Assembly (NCBI GenBank): GCA_013397845.1
Contig: VZTG01004202.1
Coordinates: 62,001 to 126,000 of the forward strand
Direction: 5' to 3'
Origin: Melanocharis versteri
Lineage: Eukaryota; Chordata; Aves; Passeriformes; Melanocharitidae
DNA: 64,000 bases
The notes below the pieces were generated by a model. That model had not been told where the DNA came from. It saw only the letters and a list, made by a program, of their open reading frames with translations, and made no database searches. Made by a program: the position numbers and the translations under genes. How positions within the stretch are numbered: position 1 is the first letter of the stretch; each line of letters begins with the position of its first letter. Positions 34,001-42,565 of this stretch are shown here, piece by piece.

Positions 34001-35536
34001 AGCAGCTCCCTCACTGCAGCCTTTCCTCTCAGCAGATCAGCGTGTCCCAGATCAAAGTAGACAAGGTCCAGATCATCGGGGTCCAGTCCTCCTTCGCTGT
34101 GTGCCTGGACCAGGATGAGCAGAAGATCCTGCAGAGTGTAACCAGGTGGGAACTGCAGCCAGAGCCGCTGGGGTGGTGCATCCTGACCCGGCCCTGAGCT
34201 GCGGGTGGGAATGGGGTCCTGATCCCGTGGGGGATCTGTGCCCTGAGCCCCAAGCTCTGAGCTCAGCTGGGATGGATGCTCCTGCTCAGATCCCGGCAGG
34301 AGTTTACTTCAGGAAGTCCCACAGTCTAAAGCATGGCCCCCTGCCAACTCTTCAACCCCAGAGACTCCTCTCCCAGCAGGAGCAGTCATGAGCCAGACAT
34401 TATGGGAGATAAAGGAGGTGTTGGGAAAGCTCTGGGCATATGAACAGAGGCTTCACCTTCTAAACCTCCTTTGAGCTGTCAGCTCCTTTGACATCCCCGT
34501 TGCAGAAGGAACTCATGATCCTCATGGGAGAGTCTGGGCTAAAGCAGCAATTGTTCATTGGACTGTTCACCCATCAGTGGTGTCCCCAGGGCACCAATTT
34601 GGCTCCCCAGGTGATGGAGTTTCCATGAGCACAAGAGATCAAGCCATGGTTTTGACCCATGGGTTTTAAAAATGTACAAACAGTGTAATTCCACCCTCGG
34701 ATTGAGCAGAACTCTGCAAAGTGAGGCTGCCTCCAACAGAAAAATATTTGGGATCTTATACTTTAAATGACCCCAAAGAGAAGTGTTTAACTTGTTTGTT
34801 GTGAAACTCAGGGGGTTGTCAGAGTTCATGAAATGCTAAAAGAGCTCCTTTCCTCTTTCTGAAACTTGGGGGATGCAGAAGTTCTCGTTTTCCCTAATGC
34901 ATTTCTGCAAATGCTCTGGATGGGTGATGCTGCTCGAGGTCCCAGTCTGAGCCAGCTGAAAGTCCTGAACTCAGTGCTCAGACTCCAGTCCTGTTAAAGA
35001 TTGGGCTGATTCCCACCGAGTTGCAGCCCCATTCCCATTCCTGCTGGGTTTGCAGCCCCATTCCCATTCCTGCTGGGTTGCAGCCCCATTCCCATTCCTG
35101 CTGGGTTGCAGCCCCATTCCCATTCCCGCTGGGTTTGCAGCCCCATTCCCATTCCCGCTGGGTTGCAGCCCCATTCCCATTCCCGTTCCCGCTGGGTTGC
35201 AGACCCATTCCCATTCCCGCTGGGTTGCAGTCCCATTCCCGTTCCTGCTGGGTTGCAGTCCCATTCCCATTCCCGCTGCGTTTGCAGCCCCATTCCCATT
35301 CCCATTCCCGCTGCGTTTGCAGCCCCATTCCTGCTGCCCCCGAGGGTTCTCAGCCCACAGCTCACTCAGAAGTTGTTTTCCTTGTGTTCCCCTGCAGGTG
35401 TGAGATCTCTGTGTGCTACAAGCCCAGGGACAGTGACCCCCTGGCACTGAGAGGGTCCCCTGTGCCTCCCCAGGACTCTGAGTTCCACTCCCTGCTGTGT
35501 TTGCCCATTGCCACCTTCAGTGGGGCACTGCCGTAG
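12914..35536 (+). CDS. PIK3R5: PI3-kinase gamma regulatory subunit p101 (19 coding exons, internal assembly gap)
   Basis: Spliced gene for p101, the adaptor that binds p110-gamma and recruits it to membrane G-beta-gamma after GPCR activation, for PIP3 production in leukocytes. Exons: 12914-13010, 20153-20253, 21525-21593, 22276-22414, 24698-24767, 25824-25998, 26500-26653, 27124-27207, 28303-28848 (N at 28840), 28926-29076, 29189-29314, 29531-29656, 30447-30540, 31750-31826, 32290-32383, 33756-33838, 34036-34145, 35398-35536 (18 segments; exon 9 counts as two if its gap hides an intron). All junctions are GT-AG and keep frame except across the N. Landmarks are MQHTTCTEDRI at the start, GLCLNCWSLQELVSRD, CYTYSW, an acidic Glu tract, MDSGYAEDSDESS, LQFFYVPVKR, STNDISHYIGLLDPWYERN, HSLELGHSAATRAIKASG, KRLGIDGDRE, TEVVKRQNSKSKK, SQIKVDKVQIIG, FAVCLDQDE and the C-terminal FSGALP. 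About 475 residues precede and 335 follow the gap, 810 visible against roughly 880 in the human protein. Identification is from recalled family sequence. Confidence 0.96.
15487..15785. repeat. Minisatellite, about 40-bp unit, roughly 8 copies, with an N
   Basis: Units share CACCCAGTGCCTGGAATG, then CTCCAGGGATGGAATGGGG. The single N at 15662 falls mid-unit (GGAATN then GAATGG), so the array is likely collapsed or gapped there. Located in PIK3R5 intron 1. Confidence 0.9.
16040..16185 (-). mobile_element. CR1 LINE fragment (antisense)
   Basis: TCCCAGAATATTCCGAGCTG followed by GAAGGGACCCACCAGGA, the reverse-complement CR1 3' end. It lies in PIK3R5 intron 1. Confidence 0.7.
17500..17860 (-). mobile_element. 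CR1 LINE fragment (antisense, about 360 bp)
   Basis: GGTTTGGGTTGGAAGGGACC then TTAAAGCCCATCCAGTGCCA, CATGGGCAAGGACACCTTCC and further typical CR1 sequence (TTCTCCCTTGTCCTGTCACT). One of the two longest CR1 copies in the window; in PIK3R5 intron 1. Confidence 0.9.
19018..19037. repeat. (GGA)n microsatellite
   Basis: GAGGAGGAGGAGGAGGAGGA in the GC-rich patch of PIK3R5 intron 1. Confidence 0.85.
19928..20152. repeat. Minisatellite abutting the PIK3R5 exon 2 acceptor
   Basis: Alternating modules GGCTGTGAGTGACCGTGG and CTCTGTGTCCCCAC(A)GCTG. The last unit includes the real acceptor and the first bases of exon 2. At least six GTGAGT donor-like hexamers and one extra CCCTACAG acceptor-like copy (AG at 20023-20024) are included. 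Confidence 0.9.
20153..20253 (+). CDS. PIK3R5: PIK3R5 coding exon 2
   Basis: 101 nt, phase 1 in and phase 0 out. It encodes residues 33-66 including GLCLNCWSLQELVSRDAS and LVEKILGKTRE. The acceptor CCCCACAG is the last unit of a minisatellite that contains further copies of this boundary. Confidence 0.95.
21138..21192. repeat. Short tandem repeat, 14-bp unit
   Basis: About four copies of GGATTCCATCCCCT with minor variants, in PIK3R5 intron 2. Confidence 0.85.
21525..21593 (+). CDS. PIK3R5: PIK3R5 coding exon 3
   Basis: 69 nt, phase 0 to phase 0, residues 67-89 (VQERCDYDLVTPLALLFYSA...). The donor is TAT|GTAAGT. Same length and phase as PIK3R6 exon 4. Confidence 0.94.
21922..21943. repeat. 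(TTA)n microsatellite
   Basis: TTATTATTATTATTATTA run in PIK3R5 intron 3. Confidence 0.85.
22276..22414 (+). CDS. PIK3R5: PIK3R5 coding exon 4
   Basis: 139 nt, phase 0 to 1, residues 90-135: DLLLKAASVYHSFLTWPMPY followed by FRELLTFISNELKAPG, part of the N-terminal helical region that contacts p110-gamma in the family. Confidence 0.95.
24698..24767 (+). CDS. PIK3R5: PIK3R5 coding exon 5
   Basis: 70 nt, phase 1 to 2, encoding ITFQRLVRTEQGLPVKNYQS. The donor is GT|GTAAGT, splitting the Val of SSTVTVLLLN. Identical in length and phases to PIK3R6 exon 6. Confidence 0.94.
25405..25478 (-). mobile_element. CR1 LINE 3' fragment (antisense)
   Basis: AATCACAGAATCCTGGACTA, GTTGGAAGGGACTCACAAGG and TCAAGTCCACTTCC fit a CR1 3' end in reverse. 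In PIK3R5 intron 5. Confidence 0.65.
25824..25998 (+). CDS. PIK3R5: PIK3R5 coding exon 6
   Basis: 175 nt, phase 2 to 0, residues 159-217: TVLLLNRSEVRSEFLSIAEK, then HSTLVLLLEHLYQANFGTHC. Conserved with the mammalian helical domain. Confidence 0.95.
26500..26653 (+). CDS. PIK3R5: PIK3R5 coding exon 7
   Basis: 154 nt, phase 0 to 1, residues 218-268. Starts SKPLEELSELYASAADAQEA and ends SFPAITG. Rich in Ala; moderately conserved compared with neighbouring exons. Confidence 0.93.
27124..27207 (+). CDS. PIK3R5: PIK3R5 coding exon 8
   Basis: 84 nt, phase 1 to 1, residues 269-296. Encodes CKLHPIPIPPARCYTYSWDQ, one of the best-conserved blocks of p101. Confidence 0.95.
28303..28848 (+). CDS. PIK3R5: PIK3R5 coding exon 9, interrupted by an unsized gap at the N (28840)
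   Basis: Starts in phase 1 with DILNDVLSKECSA, then a run of about 18 Glu/Asp (28363-28412), ETDG, AISNVLDASSLFSMLSEEG, SFVSSLKDCMDSGYAEDSDE, RLYKLFKSKSQLVLRRELRD and LLPLRRA-G up to 28839. After the N, eight bases read D-L-R in another phase and meet a GTGAGC donor. The visible 545 bases cannot be one continuous frame, so sequence is missing at the N. The acidic region is probably unstructured (inference). Confidence 0.92.
28840..28840. other. Single N marking an unsized gap in PIK3R5 exon 9
   Basis: The reading frame before (R-R-A-G) and after (D-L-R) are not continuous through one base; ignoring the N leads to TGA early in exon 10. See findings. Confidence 0.85.
28926..29076 (+). CDS. PIK3R5: PIK3R5 coding exon 10
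   Basis: 151 nt, phase 2 to 0. The first base completes the Arg codon begun by AG at 28847-28848, giving DLR-LKESSCPSLTRYF, then RLQFFYVPVKRSC and a Pro-rich tail ending PPPRAQ. The preceding intron is only 77 nt. Confidence 0.94.
29189..29314 (+). CDS. PIK3R5: PIK3R5 coding exon 11
   Basis: 126 nt, phase 0 to 0: SSTNDISHYIGLLDPWYERN then VLGLMNLPMDVLCQ. A highly conserved core block of the p101 C-terminal half. Confidence 0.96.
29531..29656 (+). CDS. PIK3R5: PIK3R5 coding exon 12
   Basis: 126 nt, phase 0 to 0: EQLPILADMILYYCRFATRP then VLLQLYQTE. Matches the human [20 protein letters not shown] block. Confidence 0.96.
30447..30540 (+). CDS. PIK3R5: PIK3R5 coding exon 13
   Basis: 94 nt, phase 0 to 1: LTFIGGEKRTEVFIHSLELG then HSAATRAIKASG. 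The donor CAG|GTCTGT departs from the usual GTRAGT, but the frame into exon 14 (GPGSKRLGIDG) confirms it. Confidence 0.95.
31750..31826 (+). CDS. PIK3R5: PIK3R5 coding exon 14
   Basis: 77 nt, phase 1 to 0: PGSKRLGIDGDREAIPLTLQ then IAYSK. The donor is AAG|GTATGT. A CR1 fragment lies about 20 bp into the following intron. Confidence 0.95.
31845..32268 (+). mobile_element. CR1 LINE fragment (sense, about 420 bp)
   Basis: Characteristic CR1 3' ORF2 remnant: GAGGAGAGGGAACGGCCTCG, GATTGGAGATGAGAGAGTAT, TTTTCCAGCCCTGGCACGGG, CTGCCCAGGACAGTGGTGGA and GGTTGGACTTGACCTTGGAG, ending near GAATGGTTCTGTG. It fills most of PIK3R5 intron 14 (31827-32289), ending about 20 bp before the next acceptor. Confidence 0.9.
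32290..32383 (+). CDS. PIK3R5: PIK3R5 coding exon 15
   Basis: 94 nt, phase 0 to 1: TAASGRSHWNDVEKVCTSVN then LSKACRRHEEL. The acceptor is about 20 bp downstream of the 3' end of a sense-oriented CR1. Confidence 0.94.
33756..33838 (+). CDS. PIK3R5: PIK3R5 coding exon 16
   Basis: 83 nt, phase 1 to 0: CLNLTMTEVVKRQNSKSKKS then FNQ. The basic KRQNSKSKK stretch is conserved in p101 and has a counterpart in p84. Confidence 0.95.
34036..34145 (+). CDS. PIK3R5: PIK3R5 coding exon 17 (NAGNAG acceptor)
   Basis: 110 nt, phase 0 to 2: ISVSQIKVDKVQIIGVQSSF then AVCLDQDEQKILQSVTR. The acceptor is CAGCAG, so an isoform with one extra Gln (start 34033) is possible; the downstream AG gives FNQIS as in human. 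Confidence 0.94.
35021..35337. repeat. Minisatellite, about 28-bp unit, about 11 copies, in the last PIK3R5 intron
   Basis: Units read TTGCAGCCCCATTCCCATTC then CYGCTGGG, with 6-bp CCCATT/CCCGTT sub-repeats causing length variation (28-35 bp). It ends 60 bp before the final exon acceptor. Each unit carries a TTGCAG acceptor-like motif. Confidence 0.92.
35398..35536 (+). CDS. PIK3R5: PIK3R5 last coding exon 18
   Basis: 139 nt including TAG at 35534-35536. It starts in phase 2, encodes CEISVCYKPRDSD and ends SLLCLPIATFSGALP, matching the human C terminus LLCLPIMTFSGALP. It directly follows a minisatellite-rich intron end. Confidence 0.95.
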
Positions 35537-38060
35537 AGGAGCCGTGTCCTTCCAGAACAGACTCCGTCCCACACCAATCCAGGCTCAGGAGAAGGAAAAG
35601 GACACCCAGCCCTGCTTGTCCAAGAGCTCCTGCAGCTGAAGAGTCACTGTGGTGTCGCTGTGGTGGCTGAGCTGCTCCTGCTCCAGGCTCAGCCCCTCCT
35701 TGGGAAATGGGATCGTTGTGCTCTGGTGTCTCTCGGGGTTCCTCAGCGAGGGGAGGCAGGTGGTTCCTGGATATCCCCCCCCCGGATCAGCGCATGCCAA
35801 CACCTGGGTGGGAGGGCAGGGCAAGGGCAGGGCAAATTTTCCTTTCTTCCCTGCCAGAAAATGATGCAGGTGGGATCTGGTGGGAAGGGTGAGCTCATGG
35901 AGGGATATTTGGGAGGAGGAATGTCCTTGGCTCAGTTGTGTCAGGTGTCTGTCAGTGCATGGGAATTGCAGGTCACCCAACCCATGTCCTGGTGGTATTC
36001 CACCTGTGACAGGCTGAGGATGCTCAGGACAGTTTTTTGGGATGGGGACAGGTTTCTCAAGGCTTCCCTTCAGTCTTGGGGGTCGGGTGTCTGCAGGGAA
36101 GCAGAGCAGGGGTCCCGCAACTTGGGCTGGATGTGTCCCAGGGAATTGAGTGCAATAGGCCATCCCAGGGCAAGGACAGCTGGTGATGGATCCATGTATC
36201 CAGGATCTGCAGGACAGGAGTTCCTAATTCCTGCAGGATTCCACCACTGAGCTGTACACCCTGTCCAGCCCCTGGTGTTGCATCCTGCTCCCAGCACTGT
36301 GTGCCAGAGCCAGCCTAGGGCTGAACCTTCAGTAGCTGCTGGAAATCCATCAGGAGCCATGCTGGACTCCCAGCGGGGAGGGCAGCACTGGGGGAAGTGC
36401 CAGGATTGCCTTAGGCCCACCTGTAGAGTCACATTTGCTGGAGAAGGACCCAGCACCAAACCCTCTGAGTAATGCCTGCGAGTGACAACAGGATTTGAGA
36501 TCCTCCCCCCCCACAAAGAGACATTCCAACCTCGTCCCTCTCTCTGCAAGGCTGTAGGTACAGAAAGGTGCAATATTTGAGGATATTTAGGGGTAGTCTG
36601 ACCCTGTGAGCAAAGAAATAAGACTGGAAAAGCCTCAGGCTGTTTGTGGGTGGTTTTTGGGGATTGTACCAGTGCTAACAGCACAAGAGCTCATTGCCTG
36701 CTGCAGGCTCAAAGGAGCTTGATCCCAAGATTCTGTGTTCCCTGGATGTGTCTGGAAGGAACCCCTGGCACTGCTGGGGGTTGCAGGGCTCAGCCAGAGT
36801 GGAGTCAGTCCAGGGGGTCCCTTGATCCTCCAGAAAACAGGAAACAGGATCTGGTGAGCTCTTCGCACTGTCCCCAAGGGCTGGTGGCACAGCAGCAGCA
36901 GTGTCACTTAAGGTTCAATCTGCCAGGGAAAGGGCCAGAGCTCCTGGAGGCTTCAGGTGTCTCAGAGGAGTGGGGGTCAGGTTTGTCTGCTGGATTCCCC
37001 CCTATCCATGCTGGAAACATTGGGGGATCCCTCCTGTGCCTGACTGCTCCTGGCTCCGCTGGCTGCAGGACACGCTCTGCTCTCACTGTCCCACTGTTGG
37101 GGACGGCTTGGCCTGGGCCCAGGGGTGGACACCGTGATCCCCAAGGTGCTCTCTGCTGTCCTCAGCAGCTCCAGGTGCAGCTCCTGCCAGGGCCAGAGAT
37201 GAGGAAATCCGAGATGTGCCCGTGCTCCTGAGGCCTCTGCGCTTCCTCTTCCTGCTTGAATCCACCACCCCAGGCTGGTGCTGCCCTGGGGATCCAAGGA
37301 AAGCCCCTCGTTGGGGGTGAAGCATCCCTTGGGCATGAGCAGGAGCCCTGGACCCACCCCAGAGCAGAGGCAGGCTGTTCTCCCAGCAGGGATCCACCTT
37401 CGCTGGCTTCACACTGGCTCCAGGAGTATCCATCTTTTCCAGGTGCATGGAGCAGTGTCCGTCCTTGGCAGGGACACTCCGGCATGGCCAGGCCCTGCTG
37501 GGCTGTCCCCTCCTCACAGGATGCCTGGGCACTCCCCTCCATCACTCTTCTAAGCCTGATAGGCTTAAGGGCTCAGAAACAGATTTTAGTGACTCTTTCC
37601 ATGCACTTGGAAAAGGTTTTCTCACTGACTTTTCCGTTCCCAAACAGGTTTGTGGTGTGTTCTCTCCAATGGGGCTGGAATTTGGCAGGTGGTTATTTTT
37701 GTTCAGGTCTTTAAAATAGCACCTTATCCTGTCAAACACTGCTCTTTGAGATCTTGATGTCTGTGGCTAAATCCCTGCCAGGATATCAATCCCTCTGGGT
37801 TCAGAAATCCTGGAGAAGAGAATTTCCATCTCACAAAGAAAACCAAGCACAAACTCCAGGGACTCATAATCCTGGTGAAGGTTTTAATTTCCGATGCTTT
37901 CTGGAAATGAAGGAATTTCAGGGTTCTTTGGGGTGATTTTTGTACATTTGTGTAGTCTCAGCAAATCTGTGTAAAGTCTGTGGTGATCTGTAAAATACTG
38001 TGCAGAGAACTTTTAAAGTAATTGTAAAATATTAAAAGTTGATTTATTTCCAGTACAGGA
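35537..38060 (+). other. PIK3R5: Probable PIK3R5 3' UTR
   Basis: About 2.5 kb after the stop without a recognisable coding exon, ending in an AU-rich stretch with an ATTAAA hexamer. The end is inferred from the hexamer alone; a second AATAAA lies about 270 bp further. Confidence 0.55.
38031..38036 (+). terminator. Polyadenylation signal candidate ATTAAA (PIK3R5)
   Basis: ATTAAA within an AT-rich context about 2.5 kb after the PIK3R5 stop, followed by T-rich sequence (GATTTATTTCC). ATTAAA is the commonest variant of the AATAAA signal. Confidence 0.5.
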
Positions 38061-38298
38061 GCAGTATTTGGGTCAAGGAACTCCTGTGTGGGTGGGAGGG
38101 AGGCACGGGCAGAGGTTCCAAATCTCCCCAGAGGAGCTGACCTGGGAGCAGGAAAAGGCTCAGAATGTCATTGGCACGAGACAATTCCAGCACCCACCAC
38201 ACCACCGGGCTTTTTTCCTTCAGGTGCCCCAAAGTCTCCTGCTCACAGGTGGGTAACCTAGGATTAAGCTGCCGGTAGAACTTGCACGGTCTTTATCA

Positions 38299-38304
38299 AA
38301 TAAA
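38299..38304 (+). terminator. Alternative polyadenylation signal candidate AATAAA
   Basis: Canonical AATAAA 268 bp downstream of the ATTAAA. It could serve a longer PIK3R5 transcript. Confidence 0.35.
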
Positions 38305-38927
38305 TGATATTTGCCACCCTCACAGGACATTCCGAGACGCTGCCCAGACTTGAACACTCCATGATTTATTATCATCTTTGATCTCCTTATTATGATTTTT
38401 TAGAGAAATCAAAAAGACAGCTTCAATACCACCAAACTGGCTGTCAGCTTGGCTTTCCCTCTCCCCACATCTGCCTTCCTCTTCTGTTTTTGCTGGAGCT
38501 GGAATAAAAATAGAACTGGGCTGAAGGCCAGGGTGGAAAATAGAGCTGCAGCATCAAAAATGTTTGGTTTGTGACCTGTTCTCTTACAAACTGTAAGGAA
38601 ATCATCCAGGGATGGGTTTGGCCATCTGCCAGGGGGAGCTTTCCCTGCAGGATGGGAGTGGAGCTCGGACACCTCCGTTTGCTTCGGCCAAAACCCTCTG
38701 CTCCCCTCAGACCCTCGGCTGCCTCTGAGCTTTGTTATTAAAGCAGCCACATAATGATGGAAAATTAAAGCAGGGGCAAGCAAAGCATCCTTGCATGGCA
38801 GCCAGGGCGGGAGGGAGCTGTCCCGAGTTCCCCTGGCCGGGGAGGGTGTGGGGCACTGGCCGAAGTGGAAACCGAACGTCAGAGGAGGAGGAGGAGGAGA
38901 AACAGCCCCGGTCCCACCGGCCACCAC

Positions 38928-39108
38928 TCCCCCGGGCACGGCCACCATCACCCCGGCACGGCCACCATCACCCCGTGCACGGCCACCGCCCCCCGGGCAC
39001 GGCCACCATCACCCCGGGCACGGCCACCGCCCCCCGGGCACGGCCACAACCCCCCCGGCACGGCCACCATCCCCCCGGCACGGCCACAACCCCCCCGGCA
39101 CGGCCACA
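38928..39108. repeat. GC-rich minisatellite, about 20-bp unit, running into the gap
   Basis: About nine copies of CCCCGGGCACGGCCACCATC and variants (CCGCCCC, CAACCCC) ending at the first N. Very C-rich; the array length is unknown because the gap starts inside it. Confidence 0.92.
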
Positions 39109-39473
39109 NNNNNNNNNNNNNNNNNNNNNNNNNNNNNNNNNNNNNNNNNNNNNNNNNNNNNNNNNNNNNNNNNNNNNNNNNNNNNNNNNNNNNNNNNNNN
39201 NNNNNNNNNNNNNNNNNNNNNNNNNNNNNNNNNNNNNNNNNNNNNNNNNNNNNNNNNNNNNNNNNNNNNNNNNNNNNNNNNNNNNNNNNNNNNNNNNNNN
39301 NNNNNNNNNNNNNNNNNNNNNNNNNNNNNNNNNNNNNNNNNNNNNNNNNNNNNNNNNNNNNNNNNNNNNNNNNNNNNNNNNNNNNNNNNNNNNNNNNNNN
39401 NNNNNNNNNNNNNNNNNNNNNNNNNNNNNNNNNNNNNNNNNNNNNNNNNNNNNNNNNNNNNNNNNNNNNNNNN
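39109..39473. other. Assembly gap (365 N)
   Basis: Run of Ns bounded by a C-rich minisatellite on the left and a G-rich GTGAGGGGCTGTGGG-type repeat on the right. The true length is unknown. Confidence 0.99.
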
Positions 39474-39754
39474 GTGAGGGGCTGTGGGAGGTGTGGGGGG
39501 CTGTGGGGAGCTGTGAGGGGCCGGAGTGTGAGCGCCTGGAGGGAGCGAGCCCCGTGTTGGGGTGACAGCAGCGTGACCTCAGCGAAGAGCTGCCACCGCC
39601 AGCACAGGTTCAGGTGGCAAGCGGGGTCTCCAGAGAAAAGAGAGCTGTGGCTGCTCCCATGGCAGGACAGCCCTTCCCGGGCAGCAGGGGAATTCCTCTC
39701 CAGGCAGGGAACCCCCTCTGGAATTAGTGCTCCAGGTGAGCTTTTTCTGTTTCA

Positions 39755-39850
39755 TTTTGGATCCCACAATGGTTTGGGTTGGGANGGACATCATTTCAGG
39801 AGATGGAGTTTTTCCATGTGAGAAGGATTCCAACTGCTTCAAAACCTCTC
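39755..39850 (-). mobile_element. CR1 LINE scrap (antisense) with an N
   Basis: ATCCCACAATGGTTTGGGTT then GGGA-N-GGACATCATTTCAGG. The first part is a CR1 3' end in reverse; the single N at 39784 may be a contig join. Confidence 0.55.
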
Positions 39851-42336
39851 TGTACACCCATGCACAGAAGTGACCAGGCAGGGCTCCAGAATACCTGTAA
39901 ATCCCAGAGCACAGCGTTTGCAGGGACAAAGAGCTGGTTTGTCCCTGGCCTGCCACACAAGAGGTTCTTTCTCTGCTTCGGTTTGGTTCTTCCTTTTTTT
40001 TTTCCCCAGTATTCTGACTGAAGGCTTTGTGTGAGCAGCGTCATACCTGGCTCTTCCTCTCTCCGTGGCCAGGAGCTGATGTTATCTGAGGGAATTTGGC
40101 AGTTCCTGTCCTGCTTCTGAGGGTTTCTGTCAGTCGTGTTTTGGTGTTTAATGACATCAGAAAATATGGGGAACCAACCCCTTCCTCCCCCTTCCATGGG
40201 CAGCCACAAGGAAATGTGGCCCCACAGCAGGAGGAGGGTTAATGCTGCTGCGACAGAGATGGAAAAGGCAGGAGGGGAAGGGGTAGGGTGAGGATAAAGG
40301 GTCCCAGCAGGCCCCTTTAGTGAAGTGAAGTTTTGGATTGGGATCCCGGACTTGGTGGCAATGAGCGGGTGCTGGGTGTGTGCTATGGACACTGTCCAAG
40401 GGAGCTCTCTGGCCTCCCCCTTCTCTGTGCAGGGGACAGAGTCCAGTTCCAGGGAAAATTAGGGGATGGTGAAGGCTTGGGTCTGCGGTGACCAGCTGGG
40501 AGGGGAGGAGTGAAAATACCCAGGAGCAGGTGGGAGATCCCAGCCCGGAAAGATGCAGCAAAGCAAGAGCACACCCCACAAGGAGGTGCCGTGGAGCCCC
40601 TGCCACTCCTTCCCCTCCTATGCAAAGTGTGGGGCTCCCATCCCCAATCCTGCCAGAGCCCTCTTCCCTCTGGAATTTGCATGGAAAACAGGAGAGCGTG
40701 GCAGGTCCGGCGCGTGCCACAGCTCCTGCACGCTGGGAAACTCCTGCTGAGAGGGACAGACAGAGGTGGCATCGGGACAGGGGAACAGGCGTGGGACAAC
40801 GCACGGCTGAGCGGTGACGCCCCAGACCCTCACCTGGGCTCCTGAAGGTGCTAACTGTGACCCTGGCAGGGACGAGCAGGATCCGTGTGTGTCCGGGCCG
40901 TGCCCGCCTGCCCACGGAGTTGGCGGGGCCGGGCCGCGTGTCCGTGTCGCTCATGGACGGGAGCGCCCGTGAATGAGCAAAGGGCAGGGGAAACGAGGAT
41001 GTTTTCATTGCTGCTGCTGTTCCCGGAGCCTTCCTGCCCGCGGGGCGGCTCTGGGCGGGGCTGGGGAAGGGGATGCGGGACTTGGCACCAGCGCAGCGAG
41101 TGGGAATTGACGGCGAGGGACGCTGACAGCCTGAGCTGCCTCCTCCTGCCTTTCTGCCCCGCTCAGGAAGGAAGGAGGTTATTTTTAAACCTGGGGCCCA
41201 GGTACGGAGCGGTACCTAAGGCTTTTCCTCATGCAAGAGAAATGGGAAGTGATGCAGCATCAGCTGCAGTTCCCACGCTCCCTCCAGGATTTTCTTTCCC
41301 CAGCCCACTTCCCCCAGCAAAGCTCGGCACCTCAGACCCTGCTCTAGGTACCAGCGGGGGCGAGGGGCTGATCCAGCATGGCCTTGGCCACAGATGGGGA
41401 CAGCTCTGGCCGTGGCAGTCGCTGGCTGGGGAGGGTGGCTCCTGGGCTGGGGCTGTCCTGGGCACTGTGCCCACGCGTGGGGCACACAGGGCTCCAGCAG
41501 CTGCCCAGGCTGGCAGGGCTGGGGGCTCATCCCACCCTGCCCCCCATCCCACGGGGAGCAGCGTTCATCTCCATATTTGGGCTGGGCCTGCGGCGTCCCC
41601 GCAGCCCTCCCGTGTGCCAGCCCGGGATTGTGGCAACCCGCAGACAGAGCCCGGCTGCACCGAGCGCCAGGGCACCGCCAGAGCCCGGCAGCCCTGAGCA
41701 GCCTCACCTGGGATCTCATCCCAGCTCTCCTGACACTGAGTCACACGTGGTGACAATGACAGCCTGCTGAGCACGGCCAGACCTGCTCGAGGCTCGGGCA
41801 GGGCAGAGTCAAACTGCTCGAGGAGCACATTCCAGAGGGGCCGGCCATCCCCGCCCAGGCTGCATCCCGAGCTGGCAGCAGGCAGGAGCTGCCGGGGCAG
41901 CCGCAGGGACGGGCTCTGAGCAAAAGCAGATGTGGGAGATGCTGCGGGCGGGAGGCGCTGGCAGAGGCACAAACACCGTGCCTGGAACGGGCGGCTGGAA
42001 AAGTGTCTTTGGATGGACTCCTGGTCTCCCGGAGCAACGCTGTTTGTTGGGAGGTGTGAGGATCCAGCTCGCTCTGCCTCACTGGGCGGCGGCAGCGCAG
42101 GAATTGTCCCTGTCTGGGCTGGTTGGCAGCGCTGCAGGGGCCGTGCCAGGGCCGTGCCAGGGGCGGTGCCAGGGCTCACAGGCTCATCCCCGAGCAGCCC
42201 GACCTGCGGGGCTGGTTTGAGGGGATTGGATCCAGGGCAGGGCTGAGCCTGCTTCCCTGCTCTCGCCCTTTCGGAGAGCGCCAGGCGACAGAGATCCACA
42301 CGGGGACAGCTCTGTCACTTGGGGCACTTCTCAGTG

Positions 42337-42348
42337 AAAGAGGAAGTT
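42337..42348 (+). promoter_or_regulatory. Candidate PU.1/ETS site upstream of PIK3R6
   Basis: AAAGAGGAAGTT fits the myeloid PU.1 consensus (AAAGAGGAAGTG type). It lies within a GC-rich block about 220 bp before a good splice donor. Presence of the motif is seen; function is inferred from leukocyte expression of PIK3R6. Confidence 0.25.
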
Positions 42349-42379
42349 GTCTCGAAATAACTCGGCGCTTCCCTTTCTG

Positions 42380-42565
42380 CTCTGCACCCTTTGAAGCGGC
42401 TGCAGAGCCCAGGAGCCGCCGGGACTCCTCCGGCACCCGCGACCCCCTCCCCAAGCAGGGCGGACCCCCGATGTCCCCTGCGGGACCCTGCTGTGTCCCC
42501 CGCGCTGGCCGGGACCTCGCTGGGGGCTGTGACCCCCTGGGCCCCCCGTGCCCACCCTGAGGAAG
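42380..42565 (+). other. Candidate untranslated first exon of PIK3R6
   Basis: GC-rich sequence ending at GAGGAAG|GTAAGA, a near-consensus donor. The PIK3R6 ATG exon has an upstream acceptor at 51040, so a 5' non-coding exon must exist somewhere upstream. The left boundary is a guess. Confidence 0.25.

Noticed and set aside
34971..35450. Gly/Asn/Glu-rich and His/Ser/Pro-rich ORFs near the last PIK3R5 exon
   Set aside because: Translation of the 28-bp minisatellite; present in five frames.
38732..39821. Long ORFs spanning the N gap
   Set aside because: They are open only because Ns translate as X; the visible residues are a translated CACGGC-type minisatellite.
41565..42299. 244-codon minus-strand ORF in the GC-rich intergenic block
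   Set aside because: No recognisable domain; overlaps several other long ORFs in different frames, as expected from base composition.
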